From: an uncultured Corynebacterium sp.
GTDB lineage: Bacteria > Actinomycetota > Actinomycetes > Mycobacteriales > Mycobacteriaceae
Direction: 5' to 3'
Length of the DNA: 64,000 nucleotides
NCBI GenBank assembly: GCA_946223355.1
Contig: CAMIPB010000001.1
Span: forward strand, 95,363 to 159,362
Shown here one piece after another: positions 32,187 through 39,673 of this stretch (within the stretch, counting starts at the first letter, position 1; the number at the start of each line of letters is the position of its first letter). The position numbers and the translations under genes were made by a program. The notes under the pieces were generated by a model. The model was not told the DNA's origin, ran no database searches, and was given only the letters and a program-made list of their open reading frames with translations.

Positions 32187-33422
32187 ATGTCAACAACTCG
32201 TAGTGCACCTCACCGCTCCATGGTGCCAAACCCTTCCTCATCAAGTCACGTCAGATCAAGCCACGCCAGTGCCAGCAGGTCCGTCGCGGAGCCCAGCCCG
32301 TGGGTGATGACACCATCGGGGCTGGTGATCGTCGATAGGCAAACGGGCAAAGCTGCAACTTTGTTGCAGAAGCTAAGCACGTCGGGGCAGGCGACGCGAT
32401 TAACCAGAGGAGTCTACGTTCTCGCAAATCAGCTCCCGACGAAGAAGTGGCAGCATTATCAGCTGCGGTGCGAGGCTTTTGGGATACAGACCAAGCGGGT
32501 GCTCGCTGGTATTTCGGCTGCTGCGATGTGGGGAATGTGGCTGGTTGATTCGGCGCCGAGCGTTGTTGAGACTTTCAGAGTCAATCAGCCTGGAAAGCAA
32601 AGCAAGCGGAAAGGCGAACACTGTCTAGGTGGAAAACTCCCTTTGCACTTAATTCAAACCAGGGAGTGGACACAACTATTCGACCTGCCCAGCGGCAAAC
32701 ACGAGGTGCTGATCCGAGCCACAGTAACCAGTCCAGAACGCACGCTGATTGATATTTTCCGCTACCACGGTCAGGTCGCTACTTTTGTAGCTTTGTGCTC
32801 TGCTCTTCGCAGCAAGCTAGTTAGCAAAGACAGCCTGATCGCCGCTTACTCCGAGAGCACCAAGTTGAGCCTGCGCCGAATCAAGGGGTTCCCGGAGGTC
32901 GTTGATCTTGTCATTCAAAACGGTGGTCCCACTCTAGATTCCGCGCTTGAAGCCATTTTTCTAGCCCAAATTGTGTTTATCGGGGCGTTTGCAGTTACTC
33001 CGCAAGTCAATTTGAGGCTATCCGGCCGAAACGTGCGCGTGGATTTCATGGTTGAAAGAGTTTCTCCTGCTGAGCGCATTTTCCCTTCCGGTGGGTGCTC
33101 CTCTTCCGGCGGGTCTTCATCTTCCGGCGGGTCTTCCGGTGAACCGCGCCTAATAATAGAGTTGGACGGCCTGGCCAAATACGGCGAAGATCATCTCGAG
33201 CAATTTTATAACTTAAACAAAGAGAAAGAACGCGCCGATTTAATCCAGAATCATCACGGCCTCAGGGTTCTGAGGTACGGCTACTGGCAAGTAATGAACT
33301 TCACCGCCATTGTCGACGTCATGAAACACCTGGGAATCCAACCTAGTTTTCACAAACCAAGCGAGGATTTCATCGCGCAATTCAAACCTGGATATATTCG
33401 AAAGCAAAATAACGGCCGCTAA
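32187..33422 (+). CDS. Protein with AbiEi-like N-terminus and DUF559/Vsr-type nuclease-like C-terminus
   Basis: The 411-residue protein begins with a Ser-rich tail, then a winged-helix-like region (about 60-90, ending LTRGVYVLA) resembling AbiEi-type antitoxins. A middle region has SPERTLIDIFRY, and a C-terminal restriction-like fold has VRVDFMVE and LIIELDGLAKYGE, the D and E-x-D residues of Vsr/DUF559 nucleases. A Ser/Gly repeat (SSSGGSSSSGGSSGE) is inserted between those two active-site strands. The ATG at 32187 follows CAAGGGGGA. No toxin partner is adjacent. Such solo genes are common in actinobacteria and of unknown role. Codon use looks less adapted than in neighbours. Confidence 0.7.
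   Translation: MSTTRSAPHRSMVPNPSSSSHVRSSHASASRSVAEPSPWVMTPSGLVIVDRQTGKAATLLQKLSTSGQATRLTRGVYVLANQLPTKKWQHYQLRCEAFGIQTKRVLAGISAAAMWGMWLVDSAPSVVETFRVNQPGKQSKRKGEHCLGGKLPLHLIQTREWTQLFDLPSGKHEVLIRATVTSPERTLIDIFRYHGQVATFVALCSALRSKLVSKDSLIAAYSESTKLSLRRIKGFPEVVDLVIQNGGPTLDSALEAIFLAQIVFIGAFAVTPQVNLRLSGRNVRVDFMVERVSPAERIFPSGGCSSSGGSSSSGGSSGEPRLIIELDGLAKYGEDHLEQFYNLNKEKERADLIQNHHGLRVLRYGYWQVMNFTAIVDVMKHLGIQPSFHKPSEDFIAQFKPGYIRKQNNGR
33085..33142 (+). repeat. In-frame Ser/Gly minisatellite in the nuclease-like gene
   Basis: Units resembling CTTCCGGCGGGTCTTCAT (18 bp) occur about three times, encoding Ser-Gly-Gly-Ser-Ser. Confidence 0.75.
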
Positions 33423-33554
33423 TTGAGTCTAAAAAGTTAGCTTAGGTTTTGTTTCTCCGATTAGCTCGTTCTTTAGCTCGTTCCTTGGCTTGTTCTTTAG
33501 CTCGTGGTTCAGTCGTGTTTTCACCAGGAAACTTCCTGCTAGCCAGAATCCCTA

Positions 33555-33626
33555 CAGGAGCAAACCACCTCCCAGGAGCAAACCGCCTTCCAGGAGCAAA
33601 CCGCCCTACAGGAGCAAACCGTTTTA
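33555..33626. repeat. 18-bp tandem repeat, four copies
   Basis: Four units beginning CAGGAGCAAACC start at 33555, 33573, 33591 and 33609. They differ only in their last six bases. No open reading frame of substance covers them. Confidence 0.9.
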
Positions 33627-33631
33627 CAGGG

Positions 33632-33797
33632 GTGTAAGCCCTTCCACACCCTTTTGCTTCTTTACATGGAACATAATGCCTTACATAGAGTAAAACGACT
33701 TACATACCCCCTTAAATCGCGGTTGTAAGGGGGTATGTAAGAGCAAAAGGGTGGTGTAAGGAATTAAGGGGCAGCGGTGTAAGGAATTAAGGGGCAG
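33632..33797. repeat. Complex palindromic element with nested hairpins
   Basis: A perfect 16-bp inverted repeat CTTACATACCCCCTTA/TAAGGGGGTATGTAAG (33699-33714, 33726-33741) is enclosed by a second pair, ACCCTTTTGCT near 33648-33658 and AGCAAAAGGGT at 33742-33752. A 23-bp direct repeat containing GGTGTAAGGAATTAAGGGG follows at 33753 and 33776. The block 33423-33923 holds no gene. Confidence 0.85.
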
Positions 33798-33923
33798 TTT
33801 GGAACAGAAGGGAGATGTTAGTAGCCACGTCCGTCGAGAGAAGCAACGAGATAAAAACGGGAAGTCGTAGTTGGAAGATGCAAGAGGGGTCTTGGGAAAG
33901 CAGGATGAATCCGGGAAGGAGCG

Positions 33924-34454
33924 CTAGCTGCGCTTCCCAAATCCCATCCGAGGACGGAAGCGTGCCGGGTGTTTCATCTGAGCCACGGCATCTGCGATAA
34001 GGACACGGTGACGCGGATTAACGCTAGTTGGCAGTTGAGCTACGGAGAACCAGCCAACTTCGGTGTTTTCATCGTCGGAAAGCACGGGCTCGGCATCGGG
34101 AGCAACGCTTAGCCGCATGACAGTATCCATGAACATGCACTCGTCGCCGTTGTCGAAGACTACTGGGCCAACTTTGCCCACGCCGAGGAGGGCTTCGCAT
34201 GTAGCGTCTAGGCCGACTTCCTCTTTCACCTCGCGAATTGCCGTGATGGTGACTTCCTCGTCTGGTTCGCAAATTCCTGACGGAGGAGCCCATTTTCCGT
34301 TGTCTGCACGTTTAGCGAGCAATACTGTGGGGACTTCAAAAACGGGCGCGCCCGGCGGCACGTCACGGATGATCACCGCAGTAACAGCAGGAAGAAATAG
34401 CTGTTCATGCCCGATTTTCTCGCGCAGCTTGAGAATATAGTCCGGTGTAGCCAT
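33924..34454 (-). CDS. NUDIX hydrolase
   Basis: The 176-residue protein carries a full Nudix box, GICEPDEEVTITAIREVKEE followed by VG, near residues 79-100, with the REVKEE metal-binding glutamates. Substrate (nucleotide sugar, NADH, oxidised nucleotide) cannot be told from sequence. The N-terminus MATPDYILKLREKIGHE and the PAVTAVII strand suit actinobacterial ADP-ribose/NTP-type members. A TAAGCT hexamer lies seven bases before the ATG, indicating a leaderless transcript. It follows thrC on the same strand after about 50 bases but has its own apparent promoter. Confidence 0.88.
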   Translation of the reverse strand: MATPDYILKLREKIGHEQLFLPAVTAVIIRDVPPGAPVFEVPTVLLAKRADNGKWAPPSGICEPDEEVTITAIREVKEEVGLDATCEALLGVGKVGPVVFDNGDECMFMDTVMRLSVAPDAEPVLSDDENTEVGWFSVAQLPTSVNPRHRVLIADAVAQMKHPARFRPRMGFGKRS

Positions 34455-34461
34455 GCGCTTA

Positions 34462-34467
34462 AGCTTA
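34462..34467 (-). promoter_or_regulatory. -10 element of the leaderless NUDIX gene
   Basis: TAAGCT on the minus strand is followed by seven bases and the ATG at 34454. Confidence 0.45.
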
Positions 34468-34507
34468 GTCAGCTGTGCAGAAATCGGCAGACTTGGCCAA
34501 TCTGTAG

Positions 34508-36100
34508 TTAGGCGGATTCAGAATTTGCGATTGACGTGGTGATAAAGTCCTTAACCACGGCTGCGTCATTAGGAAGTTCGGTGACAAAGCGGCCGCCCTC
34601 CATGACATCCGCAAATCGGGCAGGCACGTCCGGAGGAGCACCAATTGCCTCTTCGATAGTCTCGGAGAACTTTACCGGCAACGCAGTTTCTAGGCACACA
34701 ATCGGAGTGGTCACCGGCTCGCGGACAGATTCACCAGAAGCAGCGGCAGAGCCAGAAGCAGCAGCAGAGCCAGAAGCAGCAGCAGAGCCAGAAGCAGCGA
34801 CAGAACCAGAAGCAGCGGCAGAGTCAGAAGCAGCGGCAGAACCAGAAGTAGCCTGGCAAACCTGCGCTACTTTCACACCATCGGCGGTATGCGGATCCAG
34901 AAGGTAGTTGTACCGTGCGTGAATATCGGCGATAGTTGCAAGACGGTCAGCATGTGTGGATGAGCCGGAAGTAAAACCAAACTCCTGCGCGGCCGCTACA
35001 ACGCGTTCTGAAGCAACCGTAAAGCCACCTTCTTTTACACGTTGTCCAAAGAGCTCAGCGATTAATGATGCATCCCTACCCACCAGGTCAAAGGCAAAAC
35101 GTTCAAAGTTTGAAGCCCGCGAAATATCCATGGACGGCGAGGAGGTCTTAAACGTCTCGGATGATGGACGTGGCCGGTAGTTTCCGGTTCGGAAGAACTC
35201 ATCGAGTACGTCATTTTCATTGGTGGCCAGAACTAGTCGGTCAATTGGAAGGCCCATTGACCGCGCGATGTGGCCAGCGCAAATATCACCAAAGTTGCCG
35301 GTAGGAACGGCAAAGGATACGCGGGCGTCGTTAGGCGAGGCGGGGTCTATACGGGCAGAAACCTTCAGCCACAGGGCAATGTAATAGACCACCTGCGCCA
35401 GAAGGCGTGCCCAGTTAATCGAGTTCACCGCGCCGATGCGATGTGTTGCTTTAAATTCTGCATCGGCGGAAACTGCTTTGACGACGTCCTGGCAGTCATC
35501 AAAAACGCCGTCGAGAGCGATGTTGAAAATATTTGGGTCATCCAAGCCGAACATCTGAGCTTGTTGGAACGCGGTCATGCGACCAGCCGGAGTCAGCATG
35601 AAAACGCGGATTCCTTCGCGACCACGCATAGCGAACTCTGCTGACGAACCCGTATCACCGGAGGTTGCGCCCAAAATATTTAAGGATTCTCCGCGGCGCG
35701 CTAGTTCGTACTCAAAAAGCTCACCGAGCAACTGCATTGCCATGTCCTTGAAAGCCGCGGTGGGGCCTTCGGAGAGGTGGCCTACCCAGAGGTCGTCGCC
35801 AAGCTCGGTGACGGGCACGATCTCGGGTGAGGAGAATTTGGGGTGGGTGTATGCGCGTGCGGTGATTACTTCGATGTCTTCTGCTGGGATGTCATCGATG
35901 TACAGCTTGAGTACTTCTGCGGCCAAAGCCGCGTAACCTTCAGTTTGAAGCAATGTGCGCCAAGAGTTCAACAGCGTGGGGTCTAATTGTGGGTACTCCA
36001 CCGGTAGATAGAGCCCGCCATCAGGGGCAAGGCCGCCGAGTAGGATGTCCGTAAATTTGGCGGGAATGGCCTGCGGATCGCGTGTTGAAATGTAGTCCAT
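34508..36100 (-). CDS. thrC: Threonine synthase with an Ala/Ser repeat insertion
   Basis: ThrC converts O-phosphohomoserine to threonine with pyridoxal phosphate. The cofactor lysine is in GPTAAFKDMAMQ near residue 113, and the GATSGDTGSSAEFAM motif is present. At 530 residues it is about 45-50 longer than the C. glutamicum enzyme (481 as I recall); the excess is a run of SAAASG-type repeats near residues 415-455, likely a surface loop. The ATG at 36100 follows TACAAT by six bases (leaderless); a GTG at 36106 is the alternative. A divergent MFS gene starts only 38 bases away. Confidence 0.92.
   Translation of the reverse strand: MDYISTRDPQAIPAKFTDILLGGLAPDGGLYLPVEYPQLDPTLLNSWRTLLQTEGYAALAAEVLKLYIDDIPAEDIEVITARAYTHPKFSSPEIVPVTELGDDLWVGHLSEGPTAAFKDMAMQLLGELFEYELARRGESLNILGATSGDTGSSAEFAMRGREGIRVFMLTPAGRMTAFQQAQMFGLDDPNIFNIALDGVFDDCQDVVKAVSADAEFKATHRIGAVNSINWARLLAQVVYYIALWLKVSARIDPASPNDARVSFAVPTGNFGDICAGHIARSMGLPIDRLVLATNENDVLDEFFRTGNYRPRPSSETFKTSSPSMDISRASNFERFAFDLVGRDASLIAELFGQRVKEGGFTVASERVVAAAQEFGFTSGSSTHADRLATIADIHARYNYLLDPHTADGVKVAQVCQATSGSAAASDSAAASGSVAASGSAAASGSAAASGSAAASGESVREPVTTPIVCLETALPVKFSETIEEAIGAPPDVPARFADVMEGGRFVTELPNDAAVVKDFITTSIANSESA
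34737..34850 (-). repeat. 18-bp in-frame minisatellite in thrC
   Basis: About six units resembling GCAGCGGCAGAGCCAGAA lie head to tail, coding Ser-Ala-Ala-Ala-Ser-Gly on the minus strand. Units differ by single bases. Confidence 0.9.
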
Positions 36101-36106
36101 CGCCAC

Positions 36107-36130
36107 ATTGTATACCGCACGGCGTAAAGT
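36107..36130. promoter_or_regulatory. Back-to-back leaderless promoters of thrC and an MFS gene
   Basis: The minus-strand hexamer TACAAT (36107-36112) lies six bases from the thrC ATG. The plus-strand hexamer TAAAGT (36125-36130) lies seven bases from the MFS GTG. Only 12 bases separate them, so their -35 regions overlap the opposite promoter and the first codons. Confidence 0.5.
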
Positions 36131-36137
36131 ATCAGCT

Positions 36138-37523
36138 GTGTTGACTCCAAATCCCCGCGAAGTTGTAACGCACCAGGCGCTCGTTGTTTACTTGGCAGCA
36201 GTTTTTGTCTACGTAGCTGCTATTTTGGGGCGGACATCGTTCGGTGTCGCGGGTGTGGAGGCCATTGACCGTTTTGAGGTGGATGCCTCGCGCATCGCTG
36301 TTTTTACTGCAGTTCAGTTGGGAACGTATGCACTCGCGCAGATTCCCACCGGAATGGCAATTGATAAATTCGGTCCGCGCACAATGCTCGTTGTGGGTGC
36401 GCTAGTGATGGCTGTTGGCCAAATCACGCTTGGACTTACCAACAGTTACGGCGTTGCTATCGGCGCCCGCGTGCTTATCGGCGGCGGTGACGCCACCGCG
36501 TTCCTCTCCGTCATGCGGCTTATCCCTGCATGGTTTCCTATGAAAAAGGCCCCACTATTTGCCCAGGCTGCAAGCGCATTAGGGCAAATCGGCCAGTTCC
36601 TTTCTGCTGTACCCTTTCTCTGGCTTCTTGGCGTCTCCGGGTGGACAACGGCATTCGTTTCCCTCGGTGCAGTCGGCCTTATCATCGCGCTATCTGCGGC
36701 CGTCGCTGTCAAGGACTCCCCAAACACTGCTTCCTTCGGCGACGTTCATTCTGGGGCCACCGACTCGCTTTCCGACGCCCCACTGACCTCACAGTCTCCA
36801 CAACCCCAGGCTGCGCCGCAGTCAATCATTAAGCGGCTTGGCGCAGTTATCCGCCACCCGGCAGCCTGGCAGACATTTTTCATCCACTTCACCGGGCTGA
36901 GTACCCAGCTAGTATTCGTTTTGTTGTGGGGCGTGCCGCTGATGACTCAGGGCATGGGACTTTCTTCTTCTACTGCGGGTGCGCTTTTAACGCTGAATAC
37001 AGTCATTTTGGTGCTGGTTGGCCCGTTGCACGGCATGATTTCCGCCCGAAATTCAGGCCGGCGAGACGTCATTGTATTCGTCTCATGCCTAGTCCTATTG
37101 TGCTGCTACGCGTGGTTTTTCTCAGCGGAGCAACCACGTGGCGTAGTTGCTATTGCTTTTGTGGTGATCATGCTGGGGCTTATCAGTCCGGTAGCTAATT
37201 ATGGCTTTGACATCGTGCGCGAACAGATGGATATGAAAGTGGTGGCCACAGGCACTGGGCTGGGCAATATGGGCGGCTTCATCGCGGGAATGTCAGGCGC
37301 CCAGCTCTTTGGTCTGTTGCTGGATTACTCCGCGGATGGCCAAAGCTACGGCTGGGAAGATTTCCGTTTCGCTTCTTTAGGTATGGCTTCGGTGTGGGTC
37401 ATAGGCTTCGTAGGCATCGTTCTCACGGGAATCGCCCGCCGGCGCCGCGAAAGCGCACGTGTCCGAATCCGCAGCGAAGAACCACCTGCTAGTCCCCGAG
37501 ATACTCCACGTCCTCCGCAGTAA
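36138..37523 (+). CDS. Major facilitator superfamily transporter
   Basis: The 461-residue protein has 12 predicted helices. The first half contains the MFS A-motif region MAIDKFGPRTMLV near residue 75, and a polar linker of about 35 residues separates the halves. The C-terminal tail is basic and Pro-rich. Nitrate/oxalate-type or general metabolite carriers look most similar, but substrate is unknown. The GTG at 36138 is preferred because TAAAGT precedes it by seven bases; an in-frame TTG at 36108 overlaps the thrC promoter. Its end overlaps the convergent ATPase gene by 35 bases. Confidence 0.85.
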   Translation: MLTPNPREVVTHQALVVYLAAVFVYVAAILGRTSFGVAGVEAIDRFEVDASRIAVFTAVQLGTYALAQIPTGMAIDKFGPRTMLVVGALVMAVGQITLGLTNSYGVAIGARVLIGGGDATAFLSVMRLIPAWFPMKKAPLFAQAASALGQIGQFLSAVPFLWLLGVSGWTTAFVSLGAVGLIIALSAAVAVKDSPNTASFGDVHSGATDSLSDAPLTSQSPQPQAAPQSIIKRLGAVIRHPAAWQTFFIHFTGLSTQLVFVLLWGVPLMTQGMGLSSSTAGALLTLNTVILVLVGPLHGMISARNSGRRDVIVFVSCLVLLCCYAWFFSAEQPRGVVAIAFVVIMLGLISPVANYGFDIVREQMDMKVVATGTGLGNMGGFIAGMSGAQLFGLLLDYSADGQSYGWEDFRFASLGMASVWVIGFVGIVLTGIARRRRESARVRIRSEEPPASPRDTPRPPQ

Positions 37524-38256
37524 GATACTCCACTACCCCGGCGGGGTCTGCCAAGAATTCCCGCATGGCACGCACAGCTTCTGAATCCTCGAAACTAATT
37601 CGACTCATTCCGTCTTGGTCCATCTGGATAATCTCTGCGTTGGGGATTGCCAACAGAATCGGCGAGTGGGTGGCAATGATAAATTGTGCACCGCGCTCGA
37701 CAGCGTCATGAATATGAGTAAGCAGCGCCATTTGCCTGATAACGGATAAGCCGGATTCCGGCTCGTCGAAGAAATACAGGCCTGCCCCATCAACGTGTTC
37801 ATTGAGAATGTCCATTGCGGCTTCGCCGTGTGAACGGTGTCCAAGGATTCGATCAGAATGGACGTTATTTCTTGCTGCGCGCGCTCGCGGGCTATCCCAC
37901 GCTTGGAGGTTTTCATGGTGCATATCCGCGCGGATGAAGTATCCGCGCAGCGGTGGTGCTTGGCCCGGATCGCTTCGAAATACTAAACGTTCGTGCAGCC
38001 TGGATTGCTCACCCGAAGCAAATGCGTCTATACCTAACGGTCCTCCCAAATCAGAAAATCCTGCTTTAAGCGCCAGGGCTTCTAATAGGGTGGATTTGCC
38101 CGCTCCGTTCGCGCCCACGAGCAGTGTGACTGGCTGATTTAACTCGAATCCTCCTCGGGCTATCAACTGCGCTATAGCAGGAAGTCGGAGGGAAAAGTCA
38201 ATTACTGGGTCTTCGCCGATCTTGTCGGCGCGGATACGAAAACTCCGGATAAACAT
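37489..38256 (-). CDS. AAA family ATPase (ABC-like, SMC-type fold)
   Basis: The 255-residue ATPase has Walker A GANGAGKST near 48-56, Walker B LYFFDEPESGLS near 160, and the switch histidine in FIIATHSPILLAI near 193. This is the single-domain form found in the COG3910-type ATPases, without transmembrane partner or nuclease domain. The start overlaps the stop of the upstream small gene (TAATG), so both are coupled. Function is unknown; these ATPases appear both in housekeeping and in defence settings, and nothing nearby points to defence. Confidence 0.88.
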   Translation of the reverse strand: MFIRSFRIRADKIGEDPVIDFSLRLPAIAQLIARGGFELNQPVTLLVGANGAGKSTLLEALALKAGFSDLGGPLGIDAFASGEQSRLHERLVFRSDPGQAPPLRGYFIRADMHHENLQAWDSPRARAARNNVHSDRILGHRSHGEAAMDILNEHVDGAGLYFFDEPESGLSVIRQMALLTHIHDAVERGAQFIIATHSPILLAIPNAEIIQMDQDGMSRISFEDSEAVRAMREFLADPAGVVEYLTAEDVEYLGD

Positions 38257-38729
38257 TAGGAATTGGTTTTAGTCTTCTTTGTTTCGGCTTCCATATAAGG
38301 CGCATCCACCAGCCCCATGTCATAGGCATTCAAGATAGCCTCCATGTCTTGGGGATCCAGCGTTTTGTTCGCAACTTTCTCGTTAAGAATGTCTTCTAGA
38401 AACTTCCGCTGTGCTGCGCGATCAGTACCTACAGACCTAGCCCCCGGCAAGGAGGATTCTGGAATTCCCAAGGAGTTTGCCAAGTCAATCAACTTAGAGC
38501 TGGTGCTTTTATCCGGATGAATCGGAGTTTGCGCCTGACCAGGGTACGCGCCGCTGCCTACGGCGTCGCCGACTGTTCGTTGCCCTTCGGGGATGGCTGG
38601 TGCCTGATTAAACGCAAGGTAAACTGCAATAACCACAAGTACGGCCCCGATGCCGATCAGGCCATAAGGAAGGGTGCGAGCACGTGCGCTTCCTTCCGTT
38701 GCTGGCCTTTTATCGATGGGCGAGTTCAT
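38256..38729 (-). CDS. Small membrane-anchored protein of unknown function
   Basis: The 157-residue protein begins MNSPIDKRPATEGSARARTL, has one transmembrane helix at about 22-40 and then an extracytoplasmic region of about 115 residues. That region contains PAIPEGQRTVGDA and a helical C-terminus resembling short SHOCT-like or EF-type helices (DPQDMEAILNAYDMGLVDAP). I do not recognise it. The start ATG lies seven bases after TAATCT (leaderless). It is coupled to the ATPase gene downstream by a one-base overlap, so the two may work together. Confidence 0.75.
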   Translation of the reverse strand: MNSPIDKRPATEGSARARTLPYGLIGIGAVLVVIAVYLAFNQAPAIPEGQRTVGDAVGSGAYPGQAQTPIHPDKSTSSKLIDLANSLGIPESSLPGARSVGTDRAAQRKFLEDILNEKVANKTLDPQDMEAILNAYDMGLVDAPYMEAETKKTKTNS

Positions 38730-38736
38730 ACTTCTG

Positions 38737-38742
38737 AGATTA
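38737..38742 (-). promoter_or_regulatory. -10 element of the leaderless small membrane protein gene
   Basis: TAATCT on the minus strand is followed by seven bases and the ATG at 38729. Confidence 0.5.
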
Positions 38743-38797
38743 GCAGGAGCACAACGGAAAATATAAGCCAAGCACCATACGGCGTTAAGCTTGCAGC

Positions 38798-39487
38798 CTA
38801 GTTGTTATCAGATTCCTTGCCTTCTTCTCCCGGCTTTTCTACAGATTCCCCGAAATTCCCCCTGTTGTCCACGTCCTCGCCGTTGAACTCCACAGCATCT
38901 CCGTCACGGTCCGCGGAGTCTCCGTAATTTGCCTGGTTCAAGCGCTCGTCAAAATCAGCTGGATTGAAGTCACCGAACGCGCCACGCGCGCCACCATCAG
39001 CACCGCGATCTTGGAAGTCACGAGAGAGGTTTTCTACTTCCCGGCCCAGATCCTGCAGGATATTGCGACCAAACTCGCTCCACTTTCGCAAGGACTGCGC
39101 AGACCCAGCTGACTGAGTAGACCCAGCCGACTGAGCAGACTGCGAGAAGCCGTCCCGAGGAGTAAAGAACTCACGGAGGCTTTCCTTGGCCGCGCTCATG
39201 CCTGGCATAGCGTTGCCGCCACCTATATTTGTACCGCGCTCGGAGTCGGCGAAATCGTCGTAGCCGGGTAAGTCCTCATAATCCTCGTCGTCATCAAAAC
39301 CGGACACTACTCCAAACTCATCTTCTTCTACGGCAATGAGAGTGGTATCAATTTCTACGGTGAGCTGGCCGTCGTTGAGCAACAAACCGTCATCTAAGTC
39401 AGCACCATTTTCTAGTGCAGCGTCAACGAATACAGCCAAGTCAGCGAAGGTGGATTCATTGAGGTTGATGGACATGGTGTACGCCAT
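38798..39487 (-). CDS. Acidic protein of unknown function
   Basis: The 229-residue protein has no membrane segment. Residues 1-60 form a compact domain (INLNESTFADLAVFVDAALE, then a hydrophobic strand pair). After it comes a very acidic region (DDDEDYEDLPGYDD), a Gln/Ser/Ala/Gly repeat (QSAGSTQSAGSAQS) and an acidic disordered tail. AAGGAG lies six bases before the ATG; ATGs at 39475 and 39514 are less likely. In C. glutamicum cg2444, encoding protein P20 that co-purifies with the bcc-aa3 supercomplex, lies as I recall between thrC and glnE. This gene has that position, but homology is only a suggestion. Confidence 0.7.
   Translation of the reverse strand: MAYTMSINLNESTFADLAVFVDAALENGADLDDGLLLNDGQLTVEIDTTLIAVEEDEFGVVSGFDDDEDYEDLPGYDDFADSERGTNIGGGNAMPGMSAAKESLREFFTPRDGFSQSAQSAGSTQSAGSAQSLRKWSEFGRNILQDLGREVENLSRDFQDRGADGGARGAFGDFNPADFDERLNQANYGDSADRDGDAVEFNGEDVDNRGNFGESVEKPGEEGKESDNN
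39094..39143 (-). repeat. 18-bp in-frame repeat in the acidic protein gene
   Basis: GACTGAGTAGACCCAGCC-like units occur about 2.5 times, encoding Gln-Ser-Ala-Gly-Ser-Thr. Confidence 0.7.
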
Positions 39488-39673
39488 GAGAAGCTCCTTA
39501 ATTTCCGGGGGCAAGGTGAATTACGCGGGTGGATAATCTGTCACTGACGTGATGCGTCTCCCAGTGTAAGGAGTGCGCAGACATTTAGCCCGCGCCCGAC
39601 CATAAATCAAGGCTAGGCAGCACAAGGATCAGGGTTATCCCCTACCCCACCTACGCGCTAGCCAGCTCCTTGC

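Noticed and set aside
33555..33626. CRISPR-like array of 18-bp units
   Set aside because: Units are head to tail with no spacers, so this is a simple tandem repeat.
37489..38256. Retron or OLD-type defence ATPase
   Set aside because: No nuclease (TOPRIM) domain, reverse transcriptase or partner gene is present; only a lone ATPase with a small membrane protein is seen.
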